DNA of 64,000 nt, taken from contig DATFNV010000336.1 of assembly GCA_035266225.1 (NCBI GenBank), forward strand, positions 1 to 64,000. Reading direction: 5' to 3'. The notes beneath the pieces are model-generated. The model saw only the letters and a program-made list of their open reading frames with translations, made no database searches and was not told the DNA's origin. The translations under genes were made by a program, and so were the position numbers. Shown in pieces: positions 25,332 through 33,775 of this stretch. How positions within the stretch are numbered: position 1 is the stretch's first letter; the number at the start of each line of letters is the position of its first letter. The DNA comes from DATFNV01 sp035266225. GTDB taxonomy: Bacteria; Planctomycetota; Planctomycetia; Gemmatales; Gemmataceae.

Positions 25332-27608
25332 ATGACTGAGACGCGCATCGCTGCGGAGGCGGAGACGGCCAAGGCTCCGGCCAAGCCTTCCCCCGTCGAG
25401 GGAATCAAGGAGGGTAGCCGGCAGTTGCGCGGCACCATCGCCCTGGAGTTGGCCCGCGACACGGACCACTTCGGCGAGGCCGACAAGCAGCTGCTGAAGT
25501 TCCACGGCACCTACCAGCAGGAAGACCGCGACGCCCGCAAGGCCCGCAAGAAGGACGGCGTCGGCAAGCATCACATGTTCATGGTCCGCTGCAAGATTCC
25601 CGGCGGGCGCCTGACGGCGGCGCAGTACCTGACGCTGGACGGGCTGGCTGGCCGCTGCGGCAACGGCACTCTGCGCTTCACCAGCCGCCAGGGCATCCAG
25701 TTCCACGGCGTCCTCAAAACCCACTTGCAGGACACCATCGCCGGTATCAACGCCTGCCTGCTGAGCACGTTGGGCGCCTGCGGCGACGTGGAGCGCAACG
25801 TGATGGCCTGCCCGGCGCCGCACCGGCAGGACGCGGCCCACGACGAACTGCAGGAGACGGCGAAGGTCCTCGCCGCCCACCTCGCCCCGCGGACGCGCGC
25901 CTACCACGAGATCTGGCTCAACGGCAAGCCGATCAGCGAGACGGACACCTCGCCGCACGACCTCGAGCCGCTGTACGGCCAGGTGTACCTGCCGCGCAAG
26001 TTCAAGACCGGCCTGGCCTTGCCGGAGGACAACTGCATCGACGTGTACGCCCAGGACCTCGGCCTGCTGGCCATCGTCGAGGGCGGCCACGTCGCCGGCT
26101 ACAACGTGCTGGTTGGCGGCGGCATGGGCATGACCCACGGCAACGCCAGCACCTTCCCGCACGTGGGCCGGCCGATCTGCTGGGTGCCGGCGGGGTCGGT
26201 GGTGACGGCGGCCGAGGCGGTGGTGCGGCTGTTCCGCGACCACGGCAACCGCTCCGACCGCAAGCGCGCCCGCATCAAGTACCTGGTCCACGACTGGGGC
26301 GTCGAGAAGTTCCGCGAGGTGCTGTCCGGCTACCTCGGCGGCACCTCCTTGACGCCTCCGAGGCCGGTCGAGGTGAGCGGCTTCGACCTGCACCTCGGCT
26401 GGCACCCGCAGGGCGACGGCAAGTGGTACTACGGCCTGAGCGTCGAGAACGGCCGCGTCAAGGACGAGGGCAACCAGCGGCTGCGCTCCGGCCTGCGCGC
26501 CGTTGTCGAACGCTTCCAGCCGGGCATCCGCCTGACGCCGCTGCAAGACGTCCTGCTGTGCGACCTGGATCCGAAGGAGCGGCCCGAGCTGGAGCAAGTG
26601 CTGCGCGAATACGGCGTCCGGCCGTCGGAGGAGGTGTCGCAGGTGCGCCGGCACAGCATGGCCTGCCCGGCGATCCCGACGTGCGGCCTGGCCCTTTCGG
26701 AGTCGGAACGGGCGCTGCCCGGCATCATCGACGAATTGGAGGCGGAATTGAAGCGCCTCGGCCTGGGTGACGAGAAGATCAGCGTGCGCATGACCGGCTG
26801 CCCCAACGGCTGCGTGCGGCCCTACCAGAGCGACGTCGGCCTCGTCGGCCGCAGCGGCGACAAGTACACGCTCTTCGTCGGCGGACACGTCCTGGGCCAC
26901 CGCCTGAACTTCCTGCTCAAAGACCTGATCCCGCGTGCGGAGGTGGTGCCGGCGCTGGCGCTGATACTGGAGCGCTTCAAGGCCGAGCGCCAGGCCAACG
27001 AGAGCTTCGGCGACTACTGCCATCGCCAGGGGGCCGAGAAGCTGCAAGCCCTGCTGCCCTCGGAAGGGGACAGGTCCGAGCCGCACGGGACGAACGGGGA
27101 CGGGCAGCACAAGCCGGCGGCCGTGCGTTCGGCGCCGGCGGAGGGTGCCGCCCTGGCCAAGCCGCAGACGCTCGTCGTGCCACTGCCGCCGACCTCCGTG
27201 CCGCCGCGGATGACGGCCGAGACCTTCTACGCCGGCTCGCCGGGCGAGGAGCTGCGCGACCACGCCTTCCGCTACAACAGCGACGGCAGCGTCCGCGAAA
27301 CGGTCGTCTACTTCTACGCCAGCGACCAGCGCGCCGCCACCGCCGCGGCCGGCGACGCGCTGCGGCGCGAGGCGGTCTACCCCGGCCGCGTCGATGCTCA
27401 GCGATTGTACGCGGCCCGCAAAGTCAGCGACACCTACCACGTCGGTGACGCCGGGCACGAGAGGCGCGACTACCGCGTGGAGTACCTGCCGGACGGCGTG
27501 GTGTCACAAACGGTAGTGTTCCACTACGAGGGCGACGCCCGTGCCGCCGACGCCCCATCGGGGGCGGCGCTGCGCCGCCAGGCGGCTTACGCTGGGCGGC
27601 TGCCCTGA
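25332..27608 (+). CDS. Ferredoxin-type nitrite/sulfite reductase with duplicated C-terminal tail
   Basis: This siroheme and [4Fe-4S] enzyme reduces nitrite to ammonia or sulfite to sulfide. The NirA/CysI core spans about residues 30-600 and includes RFTSRQGIQFHG. The cluster cysteines are Cys445 and Cys451 (ACPAIPTCGLALSESERALP) and Cys490 and Cys494 (MTGCPNGCVRPY). Residues 627-758 are an extra tail made of two similar 60-70-residue units, each with a DHAFRYNSDGSV or DYRVEYLPDGVV strand, then a VVYFY or VVFHY strand, and ending in ALRREAVYPGR or ALRRQAAYAGR. Nitrite and sulfite enzymes cannot be told apart here, and no nitrate reductase or sulfate genes are near. Confidence 0.88.
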   Translation: MTETRIAAEAETAKAPAKPSPVEGIKEGSRQLRGTIALELARDTDHFGEADKQLLKFHGTYQQEDRDARKARKKDGVGKHHMFMVRCKIPGGRLTAAQYLTLDGLAGRCGNGTLRFTSRQGIQFHGVLKTHLQDTIAGINACLLSTLGACGDVERNVMACPAPHRQDAAHDELQETAKVLAAHLAPRTRAYHEIWLNGKPISETDTSPHDLEPLYGQVYLPRKFKTGLALPEDNCIDVYAQDLGLLAIVEGGHVAGYNVLVGGGMGMTHGNASTFPHVGRPICWVPAGSVVTAAEAVVRLFRDHGNRSDRKRARIKYLVHDWGVEKFREVLSGYLGGTSLTPPRPVEVSGFDLHLGWHPQGDGKWYYGLSVENGRVKDEGNQRLRSGLRAVVERFQPGIRLTPLQDVLLCDLDPKERPELEQVLREYGVRPSEEVSQVRRHSMACPAIPTCGLALSESERALPGIIDELEAELKRLGLGDEKISVRMTGCPNGCVRPYQSDVGLVGRSGDKYTLFVGGHVLGHRLNFLLKDLIPRAEVVPALALILERFKAERQANESFGDYCHRQGAEKLQALLPSEGDRSEPHGTNGDGQHKPAAVRSAPAEGAALAKPQTLVVPLPPTSVPPRMTAETFYAGSPGEELRDHAFRYNSDGSVRETVVYFYASDQRAATAAAGDALRREAVYPGRVDAQRLYAARKVSDTYHVGDAGHERRDYRVEYLPDGVVSQTVVFHYEGDARAADAPSGAALRRQAAYAGRLP

Positions 27609-27614
27609 CCTGTC

Positions 27615-27959
27615 ATGGGATGGCTCCGCAACTCGCACGACACCGACGAGCCGGGCGCCGACCCCGGCCCGCTCGACCTGCCGCTGCCGCTGGCCGAGGG
27701 GCTGGCGCGGGTGGAGTCGGCCATCGGCGGCCTGCCGCGCTGGCGCGTCGAGACTCGCGACGCCTCGGCCGGGACGGTCACGGCAACGCGGCGCACCCGC
27801 TTCCTCCGTGCCCCCGATGACGTGACAATCCGGCTGGAACCGACTCCCGGTGGGACGCGGGTCCACGTGCGGAGCAAGAGCCGCTTCGGCCTCATCGACT
27901 TCGGCCAGAATCGGCGGAACGTGCTGGAGTTGTTCGCCGCCCTTCGGACGGTTGGGTAA
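27615..27959 (+). CDS. DUF1499 family protein
   Basis: The 114-aa protein matches the DUF1499 pattern: an N-terminal RVESAIGGLPRWRV segment, then TVTATRRTRFLRAPDDVTIRL, then GGTRVHVRSKSRFGLIDFGQN and a closing LELFAAL helix. The family has no known activity. It begins 6 bp after the reductase stop and is probably co-transcribed with it. No signal peptide is present. Confidence 0.8.
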   Translation: MGWLRNSHDTDEPGADPGPLDLPLPLAEGLARVESAIGGLPRWRVETRDASAGTVTATRRTRFLRAPDDVTIRLEPTPGGTRVHVRSKSRFGLIDFGQNRRNVLELFAALRTVG

Positions 27960-28050
27960 CTGCCTCCCCGTTCTCGCTCCCTCGTACACGATTCCCACTT
28001 GATCCGATGCCCACACTCGTCATGATGGGAGCGAGAGGAGGTGTGCAACC

Positions 28051-28269
28051 GTGAGTAACGCCAAGATCACTCCCGAGGACGAGCAGCGCTTCCCCGAGGA
28101 GGACATGCCGATGCAGTTGTCCGAGCGTGACGCGAAGAAGCTGCTCGAAATGCTGGAGAACCCACCGAAGCCGAACGCGGTGGCGAAGCGCGCGGCGGAG
28201 CGGTTCAAGAAGGACTATGGCTGTGTGGGTCATCGACCTATCCGACCCACCGGAAGGAAGGCACCATGA
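28051..28269 (+). CDS. DUF1778-like antitoxin fragment
   Basis: The 72-aa product starts at GTG 28051, after AGGAGGTG. The stretch QLSERDAKKLLEMLENPPKP followed by NAVAKRAAERFKK resembles the C-terminal, toxin-neutralising part of DUF1778 antitoxins. The ribbon-helix-helix DNA-binding part that normally comes first is missing and is replaced by an acidic MSNAKITPEDEQRFPEED. No GNAT toxin follows. It is therefore either a short stand-alone antitoxin or a remnant. Confidence 0.55.
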   Translation: MSNAKITPEDEQRFPEEDMPMQLSERDAKKLLEMLENPPKPNAVAKRAAERFKKDYGCVGHRPIRPTGRKAP

Positions 28270-28505
28270 TCGAACTCACCGAGCAGCAGCAGCGCGAGAT
28301 CGCCGAGGCGGGCTGACCGCCGCGCGTCATCAACCCCACCACGCGGGAGACGTTCGTGCTGCTCCACGCCGAGATGTACGAGCGCGTGAGGGCGACCCTT
28401 GAAGCCGAGGACGAACTCGATGCCGTCCGGGAAATGCAGCCGCTGGTCAACGAGGCCCTCGACCAGGTCGAGCGGGAGGACGCGGATTCCAGGGAGAGCG
28501 CATGA
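28266..28505 (+). pseudogene. Antitoxin-like gene with in-frame stop
   Basis: From ATG 28266 the frame reads MIELTEQQQREIAEAG, then TGA at 28314-28316, then continues without another stop as PPRVINPTTRETFVLLHAEM and a helical acidic end to TGA 28503. Together the two parts would make a normal 78-residue protein resembling antitoxins of PemK/MazF-type modules, so a nonsense mutation in one gene is the simplest reading. It begins 4 bp inside the end of the preceding fragment. Confidence 0.6.
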
Positions 28506-28525
28506 GCAGGCGAGGCGACGTCGTC
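28502..28525 (+). pseudogene. Possible start of a lost MazF/PemK-type toxin
   Basis: ATG 28502 overlaps the antitoxin-like stop as ATGA and reads MSRRGDVV, which resembles the opening of PemK/MazF toxins. After that the frame loses all similarity (TGMRGRIILAGCHPPP) and runs into the opposing DUF1559 gene. Eight residues are weak evidence; the arrangement rather than the sequence suggests it. Confidence 0.3.
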
Positions 28526-28544
28526 ACAGGAATGAGGGGACGTA

Positions 28545-29348
28545 TCATTCTCGCGGGGTGTCATCCGCCGCCAGGACCACCATTCTCACCCACTCCGCCT
28601 CGGAAATCTTGGCATCGATGAAGCGCACGGAGCCGTCCGCGAACCCCACCTGGCACCCGCCGCAGTGATTGCCCCCGAAGTGTGCCGTAGCCGGGTCGTA
28701 GCCGCGCACGGTCGCCGGCCCGGCAGCGGTCCAGGCCCCTTGCGCGGCGCTCGTTTCCGTCGCCATCGCCGTCTGGCTTTCGCCGCGGACAAGGTCTTTC
28801 TTGTAGAGTGTCCGGTCGTAGCCGAAGAATCCGGCGCGCCGGTCACCGGAAGGTAACCACGCGGCGCCCTCGCCGACGCCGGTGATGCCGACGTAGTGCG
28901 ACGGCCAGAGCGTGCTGGCGGGTGGCCCTTCCGGGTAGCCGGGGCAGTGGAACAATTTGCATGCGAGGAGGGCGGCGAAGCGATTCTCCTCCGCGTCCCA
29001 GCCCTTCTTCTTATCGATCCGGCGGTAGATATTATCTTGCTCGATGTAAGGAATGAGATCGACGAGCCAACCCAGGCGCTTCTCCGTAGGCAACTGCCCG
29101 TTCAACATCAAGGAGACCGAGTAGGGGCCGTTCTCCGGGGACAACTCCGGGCTTGGCATCGCGGCGGCCGGATAGCGGCCTTGGTTGGAGTCCTGGTAAT
29201 TCCCGACGGAGAGGCCGATTTGTCGCAGGTTATTCGCGCACTCCATTCGCCGGCCTGACTCGCGGACCTTAACGACGGCGGGGAGAATCAGGGCGGCACA
29301 GGACCCCAGGATCAAGAGGACAACAAGTGCCTGAACGGTCTGCCTCAT
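28545..29348 (-). CDS. DUF1559 pseudopilin-like protein
   Basis: The 267-aa protein has a single N-terminal hydrophobic helix (VQALVVLLILGSCAALILPA) followed by VKVRESGRRMECANNLRQIG, the usual DUF1559 layout, in which the helix resembles a type IV pilin. The C-terminal GFADGSVRFIDAKISEAEW is the conserved H-X-DG-type ending. Planctomycetes carry many copies of this family. The prepilin cleavage site (G-F-T-L-x-E) is not evident, so it may be a degenerate member. ATG 29348 follows AAGGAGG. Confidence 0.87.
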   Translation of the reverse strand: MRQTVQALVVLLILGSCAALILPAVVKVRESGRRMECANNLRQIGLSVGNYQDSNQGRYPAAAMPSPELSPENGPYSVSLMLNGQLPTEKRLGWLVDLIPYIEQDNIYRRIDKKKGWDAEENRFAALLACKLFHCPGYPEGPPASTLWPSHYVGITGVGEGAAWLPSGDRRAGFFGYDRTLYKKDLVRGESQTAMATETSAAQGAWTAAGPATVRGYDPATAHFGGNHCGGCQVGFADGSVRFIDAKISEAEWVRMVVLAADDTPRE

Positions 29349-29390
29349 GGAAACCTCCTTCCGAGCCCATCGGGCCCGGTGCCCCGGGCG

Positions 29391-29969
29391 TCAGCGGATT
29401 TGCTCCAGCGCCCGGGCTGCGTTCTGACGCACTTCAGAATCTTCGTCGTTCAGCAGGTCATGCAGCAACGGGAGCAACGGCTCTGCCTGGGCGGCCGTCA
29501 CCTCCCGCCCCGACATACCGTTGGGCGCCCAGCTTAGGGCGAAGGCCGCACCGGCGCGGACGCGAGGGTCGGAATCTGTCAGGGCCTCGGTCAGGGCCTT
29601 CTCGGTGGCCGGCCACAGCTCGCCCAGCGATTCGGCCGCCGCCCGGCGAACGCCCGCGTGTCGATCCTTGAGCGCCTCGATCAGGGCTGGCGCCTTCCTC
29701 TCGGCACCGATCCCAGGCTTCCCTGATGGCCGTGCCCCCAACCGCATGGCGCTCAACAGGCGCACGTCAGAGTCGTCATCCTTCAGGGACGAGAGCAAGC
29801 GGTCTGCGTCCGAGTCAACATTGAGGCGGCGTACGGCAGCTGCTCGCACGGCCGGATTGGGGTCGCGCAATTCCGCATCGACTCGCGGGGATCGGAACAC
29901 GATCACGAGGACGCCGCTGACGACGGCGGCCAGGACGACGGCCACGACGACGGCGCGGCGCGCTTTCAT
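29391..29969 (-). CDS. Membrane-anchored HEAT-repeat protein
   Basis: The 192-aa protein has one N-terminal membrane helix (AVVVAVVLAAVVSGVLVIVF) and then HEAT/PBS-type repeats. Units such as LRDPNPAVRAAAVRRL, LKDRHAGVRRAAAESLGEL, LTDSDPRVRAGAAFALS and LNDEDSEVRQNAARALEQI recur about every 30-40 residues. Such repeats form protein-binding surfaces. It is 42 bp downstream of the DUF1559 gene start in the same direction and may share its transcript. Function unknown. Confidence 0.78.
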   Translation of the reverse strand: MKARRAVVVAVVLAAVVSGVLVIVFRSPRVDAELRDPNPAVRAAAVRRLNVDSDADRLLSSLKDDDSDVRLLSAMRLGARPSGKPGIGAERKAPALIEALKDRHAGVRRAAAESLGELWPATEKALTEALTDSDPRVRAGAAFALSWAPNGMSGREVTAAQAEPLLPLLHDLLNDEDSEVRQNAARALEQIR

Positions 29970-29981
29970 GGGCCGTCCCCC

Positions 29982-30018
29982 GTTTAGGGCCGCGCGGCTC
30001 TGCGAGCCGTCGCTAAAC
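29982..30018. repeat. Short palindrome, GTTTAGC family
   Basis: An imperfect inverted repeat begins GTTTAGGGCCGC and ends GTCGCTAAAC. It has the family ends but a short, diverged centre. It lies between the PQQ protein gene and the HEAT protein gene. Confidence 0.7.
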
Positions 30019-30025
30019 ACTATCA

Positions 30026-31942
30026 TCACTCCCACGCCAGCGCGTACAACTTACCATCATCTGATCCGTAATACAACACGCCATCCGCGATGGCGCACGT
30101 CCCCCATGCCGGCCCCGTCGCCGCCGACCACACCGCCTTGCCCGTCGCCGCATCCAGTGCCACCACGCCTGCCGCCTTGCCGTCCACGCTCCCCTCGCGC
30201 AACGTCAGGTACAGATACTTCCCCGACGCCACCGGCGAGCCACCGCCCCAGCCCTTGCCGAGGCGCGTCTCCCACACCTGCGTCCCCTTCTTCGCATCGA
30301 CGCACACCACCTGTCCGCCACCATCCCCGAAGACGCAGACGTGTCCCCCGCGGACCGTCGGCGCCCCGCAGACGAGGTTCTTCATCCCGAAGCGCCAGAC
30401 CTCCTTGCCGTCCTTCGCGTCGAGGGCGAGCAGCGGGCCGTCGTAGCCACTGCCGACATAAACGGTCCCGTCATGCACCGCCGGCGAACTCATCATGTGG
30501 TCGGAGTGCTTGCCGGCCAGGGCCTTCTCCCAGACGACCTTGCCATCCTTCGCGTCCCAGCAGTGCAGGGTACCGTCCGCCGTGCCAAGGTAGACGCGAC
30601 CGCCGGCCACCGCGGGCGAGCCGTAGTGTACCGGCCCCTTCGCCTGGGCGCTCCAAACGAGTTTGCCCGTTTTCAGGTCGAGGCAGTACGCCTTGCCGTC
30701 CCAGGCGCCGAAGTAGACGCGGCCGTCCACCACGGCGGCGCTCGAATCGATGCCCTGCTTGACGTCGTCGATGCCGGGAAAGCCGGCGATGCGCGGCCCG
30801 GTTGCGAAATCCCATCGCTTCTTCCCCGTCGCCGCGTCGAGGCAGTACACCTTGCCGTCGAACGAGCCGAAGACCACGCCGTCACCGGCGACGGCCGGCG
30901 TCGATTCCACCTGGTCGCCGGTGGCGAAGTCCCACAGCTTGTTGCCGGTCGCGGCCTCGACGCAGTACAGCTTGCGGTCGTTGTTGCCGATGAAGACGCG
31001 GCCGCCGGCCACCACGGGCGAGCCGGCGAACTCCTTGTCGCCCTTGAAGGTCCATTTTACCTTCAGCGGTGGGGGCAATTCCGAATCGGCGGCATTGGGG
31101 TGGTGCGGGCCGTTGTAGATCATCGGCCAACCGCGGCCCCAGCCCACCGGCGCCTCCTGCGTCAGCAGGACGAGGCCCTTCTCGTCGGGGACGGCGTCGT
31201 GGCCGCCGCTCTTGTCGTTCTTGACGAAGACGTGGATCAATTCCAGGCCCCAGCCGTGCTTGCCGCCGGCGTCCTTGACGACGCGGCCGTGGTAGGCGCG
31301 CCAGTTGGGATACTTTTCGACGAGCTTTTTCGATTTCTCGGTCAGGTCGGCGGTGATGTCGCCCTTGAAGCCGTAGACGTCGAAGGTCGGCGACGGCCGA
31401 TCGACGTAGTGCGACACGATCAGCGCCGCGTCGGCCGGGGTGCCCCACTTGTGGAACCAGTTGTTGACGTACCACGGCACCCAGCGGCCGTCGCGCTCCA
31501 CCTCCACGATCAGGGCGGTGATGATCCTGTCGGCGTCGAGCTTGTAGTCCTGGAACTTCGCCGGCAGGCGGTCGATGGTCTTGACGCCCAGGACGCGTAC
31601 GCGCGGCTGCTTCGACCAATCGACGTCGAGGCCGGTGTAGGTGGTGCCGAAGCGCCACGTCTCGAAGGGCGTCGGCTCGCGCGAGATGAGCGGCCAGTCG
31701 CCGTGGTCGTCGCTGGCGAAGGTGAAGGAGAAGTCCTCGGCGACGTAGTAGCCGGCGTTCTGGCGGAAGAAGCGGAAGTCCTTGGCCTTGCCGGTCCAGT
31801 GGACGTAGAGCCTCGTCGGCCCCAGGTTCAGCTTCTCGACGGTCGTCGTCGGGTCGGCGGCCGGCAAGTCTTTCGGCTCCGCGGCCTGTCCGTCGATGGT
31901 CGTCCCCCAGCACAGCGCAACCAGCAACAGCGTGCGTCTCAT
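30026..31942 (-). CDS. Secreted PQQ-like beta-propeller protein
   Basis: The 638-aa protein has a signal peptide (MRRTLLLVALCWGTTIDG). Its N-terminal domain (about 30-270) is of unknown type. A propeller domain then follows, in which GGRVFIGNNDRKLYCVEAAT, GRVYFGAWDGKAYCLDLKTG and similar units repeat with YCLD and W motifs typical of PQQ repeats. PQQ itself is probably not bound, because such proteins often only share the fold. No catalytic residues were identified. ATG 31942 was chosen for the signal peptide. Confidence 0.85.
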   Translation of the reverse strand: MRRTLLLVALCWGTTIDGQAAEPKDLPAADPTTTVEKLNLGPTRLYVHWTGKAKDFRFFRQNAGYYVAEDFSFTFASDDHGDWPLISREPTPFETWRFGTTYTGLDVDWSKQPRVRVLGVKTIDRLPAKFQDYKLDADRIITALIVEVERDGRWVPWYVNNWFHKWGTPADAALIVSHYVDRPSPTFDVYGFKGDITADLTEKSKKLVEKYPNWRAYHGRVVKDAGGKHGWGLELIHVFVKNDKSGGHDAVPDEKGLVLLTQEAPVGWGRGWPMIYNGPHHPNAADSELPPPLKVKWTFKGDKEFAGSPVVAGGRVFIGNNDRKLYCVEAATGNKLWDFATGDQVESTPAVAGDGVVFGSFDGKVYCLDAATGKKRWDFATGPRIAGFPGIDDVKQGIDSSAAVVDGRVYFGAWDGKAYCLDLKTGKLVWSAQAKGPVHYGSPAVAGGRVYLGTADGTLHCWDAKDGKVVWEKALAGKHSDHMMSSPAVHDGTVYVGSGYDGPLLALDAKDGKEVWRFGMKNLVCGAPTVRGGHVCVFGDGGGQVVCVDAKKGTQVWETRLGKGWGGGSPVASGKYLYLTLREGSVDGKAAGVVALDAATGKAVWSAATGPAWGTCAIADGVLYYGSDDGKLYALAWE

Positions 31943-32180
31943 GGCGTGTTCCCCCTTGTGGTCGAAGGCGCAGAATACCACACCGGCGGGCGCTTTTCAG
32001 CGCTGCGCGAACGCCAGGCCGCAGGCGGCCAATCGTAACCTATACTCCTCTCAGAGCGGTCGGGGGCGCTTGCGCTCGTGGATCGCTCGTCGGGAGCCGG
32101 CCGCGCCGCCCGCAACGCCGTCCTTTCCCCTCTCGACCCGTCGTGACCGCCCCGACGTCTTTCTTGCAGGTGTGTCAGGC

Positions 32181-33200
32181 ATGGCGATGGTCTGCCCCAA
32201 GTGTAACGGGTCGTTCAAGCAGCGCTGGCAGTGTCCGACCTGCGGCGTCCGCCTCGCCTACCAGTCGGGGTCGCGGCCCGTGATCGGCGAGGAGGCCCAG
32301 GCCAGCCCGTGGGGGCAAACGCCGTGGGGCCGCATCCTCGTCGGCGTCCTGCTGTCGCAGGGGCTCTACCACGGCCTGCGCCAGCTGGCCACCGCCGGCC
32401 TGCTCGTCAGCGGCGACGAGGCGGCCCGCAGCGTGTGGTCCACCCTATACGGCCTCGTCATCCTCCAGGCCATCCAGGCGCTGTGCCTGGTCGTCGCCGG
32501 CATGTTGGCCGGCGCCGGCTTGCGCCAGGGGATCGTTTTCGGCGCCATCGTCGGCGTGTGGAACGGGGTGTTGTCGGTGGTCATCCAGAGCGCCGGCGGC
32601 GTGCCGCACACGGCCGTCACCCTGCTGGGGCAGCCGATCCTGCACACGGTGTTCGGCGCCGCGGGCGGGCTCCTCGGCAGCCACATCTGGAAGCCGCTGC
32701 CGGTCCTCGCCGGCCCGGCCTCGCCGCAGGTCGCCCCGCCCATCGCGACTGCCCGCGTCCGCCGGCCGCTGTTCGAGGGACCGGTCGCCTGGGGCCGCAT
32801 GCTGCTGGGGGCCGCCCTGGCCGTCGGCGGCGCCGTCTGGGCGCACGTCATCCTCGAAATGGTCCTCGACGCCAGCCAGGGGACGCTCGACATCACCGAC
32901 CACCTGCAGGCGCAGCTGGTCACCTGGGAAGTGACCGGGTTGGCCATGCTCGCTGGCAGCGCCCTGGCCGGGGCCGGCACCGCCAACAGCCTCAAGCAGG
33001 GGTTGTGCGTCGGCCTCGCCGTCGCCGCGGTGCTGCTTGGCTTTCGGCTGGGCGTCCGGGAAGCCCCCCTGCACGACCTGGTGCTGACCGCGGCCTGCTC
33101 GCTGGCCCTGGGACTGGCCGGCGCCTGGTTCGGCGGCAGCCTCTTCCCGCCGCTGGTCAAGGGACCGCACCGCAAGAAACTCGGGCCGGAAGCCACCTGA
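32181..33200 (+). CDS. Zinc-ribbon multi-pass membrane protein
   Basis: The 339-aa protein begins with a CPKCNGSFKQRWQCPTCG zinc ribbon, then about eight hydrophobic helices with several glycine-rich segments (VAGMLAGAGLRQGIVFGAIV, FGAAGGLLGSHIWKPL). No family is recognised. The first ATG at 32181 is used; an upstream open stretch lacks coding features. It lies alone, upstream of the nuo operon, and ends in a strong intrinsic-terminator-like hairpin. Confidence 0.72.
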   Translation: MAMVCPKCNGSFKQRWQCPTCGVRLAYQSGSRPVIGEEAQASPWGQTPWGRILVGVLLSQGLYHGLRQLATAGLLVSGDEAARSVWSTLYGLVILQAIQALCLVVAGMLAGAGLRQGIVFGAIVGVWNGVLSVVIQSAGGVPHTAVTLLGQPILHTVFGAAGGLLGSHIWKPLPVLAGPASPQVAPPIATARVRRPLFEGPVAWGRMLLGAALAVGGAVWAHVILEMVLDASQGTLDITDHLQAQLVTWEVTGLAMLAGSALAGAGTANSLKQGLCVGLAVAAVLLGFRLGVREAPLHDLVLTAACSLALGLAGAWFGGSLFPPLVKGPHRKKLGPEAT

Positions 33201-33243
33201 CCTCTCATCCCGACCCTTCACGCGACACCGACAAACCGCTCGC

Positions 33244-33271
33244 TTGACGATGCCCCACCCGCGCCTATAAC
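33244..33271 (+). promoter_or_regulatory. Candidate promoter of the nuo operon
   Basis: TTGACG at 33244-33249 is followed after 16 bp by TATAAC at 33266-33271. The CCTATAA context resembles -10 boxes seen before the genes at 55500 and 58417. Transcription would start near 33278, about 95 nt before nuoA. Confidence 0.5.
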
Positions 33272-33291
33272 CAAATCGCAGGGCGATCCTC

Positions 33292-33321
33292 ACCTCGACC
33301 TACGGAGTCGAGGTTCTTTTT
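33292..33321 (+). terminator. Hairpin with T-tract between promoter and nuoA
   Basis: ACCTCGAC at 33292-33299 pairs with GTCGAGGT at 33307-33314 and is followed by TCTTTTT, the layout of an intrinsic terminator. It could end transcripts from the upstream membrane protein gene. If the 33244 promoter is used, it lies in the nuo leader and could attenuate. Confidence 0.6.
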
Positions 33322-33373
33322 CGCACGACTTCGTGAAAAAAATCACGATCTTCCTGTCGGGGGGATAGGTCGG

Positions 33374-33775
33374 ATGGATTTCAGCCTTTCGACATACTAT
33401 CCGATCTTCATCTACCTGATTGCCGTGGTGCTGTTCGCCGCCGGCGTGATGGTGGTGACGCACCTCCCTTTCCTCAAGCCGAAGAAGCGCACCGCGGTGA
33501 AGCTGATGCCCTACGAGTCGGGCATGGACCCGATCGGCGACGCCCGGCAGCGCTTCGACGTGAAATTCTACCTCGTCGCCATCTTGTTCCTGGTGTTCGA
33601 CGTCGAGCTGCTCTTCCTCTATCCGTGGGCGGTGGTGGCGTACGGCCAGTCGGACGATCCGCTCTTGCCGCCGCAGTTCCGGGCCATCGTCTTCTGGGAG
33701 GTGATCGTCTTCCTCGTGACGCTGGCGGTGGCCTACGTCTACGCCTGGCGGAAGGGGGTCTTCACATGGCGCTGA
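33374..33775 (+). CDS. nuoA: NADH-quinone oxidoreductase subunit A
   Basis: NuoA is a small membrane subunit at the junction of the membrane and peripheral arms of complex I. The 133-aa protein has three transmembrane helices and the conserved loop PYESGMDPIGDARQRFDVKF with the YESG and DARQRF motifs, then FLVFDVELLFLYPW. It is the first gene of the operon, and its end overlaps nuoB by 10 bp. Confidence 0.97.
   Translation: MDFSLSTYYPIFIYLIAVVLFAAGVMVVTHLPFLKPKKRTAVKLMPYESGMDPIGDARQRFDVKFYLVAILFLVFDVELLFLYPWAVVAYGQSDDPLLPPQFRAIVFWEVIVFLVTLAVAYVYAWRKGVFTWR

Noticed and set aside
25311..27458. 715-aa open frame antisense to the nitrite/sulfite reductase
   Set aside because: It mirrors the codon positions of the reductase, has repetitive composition (V, A, D, R), and no domain features. 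It is a by-product of high GC.
28314..28316. TGA as selenocysteine codon in the antitoxin-like gene
   Set aside because: The family has no selenoproteins and no SECIS-like hairpin was seen after the codon. A nonsense mutation is simpler.
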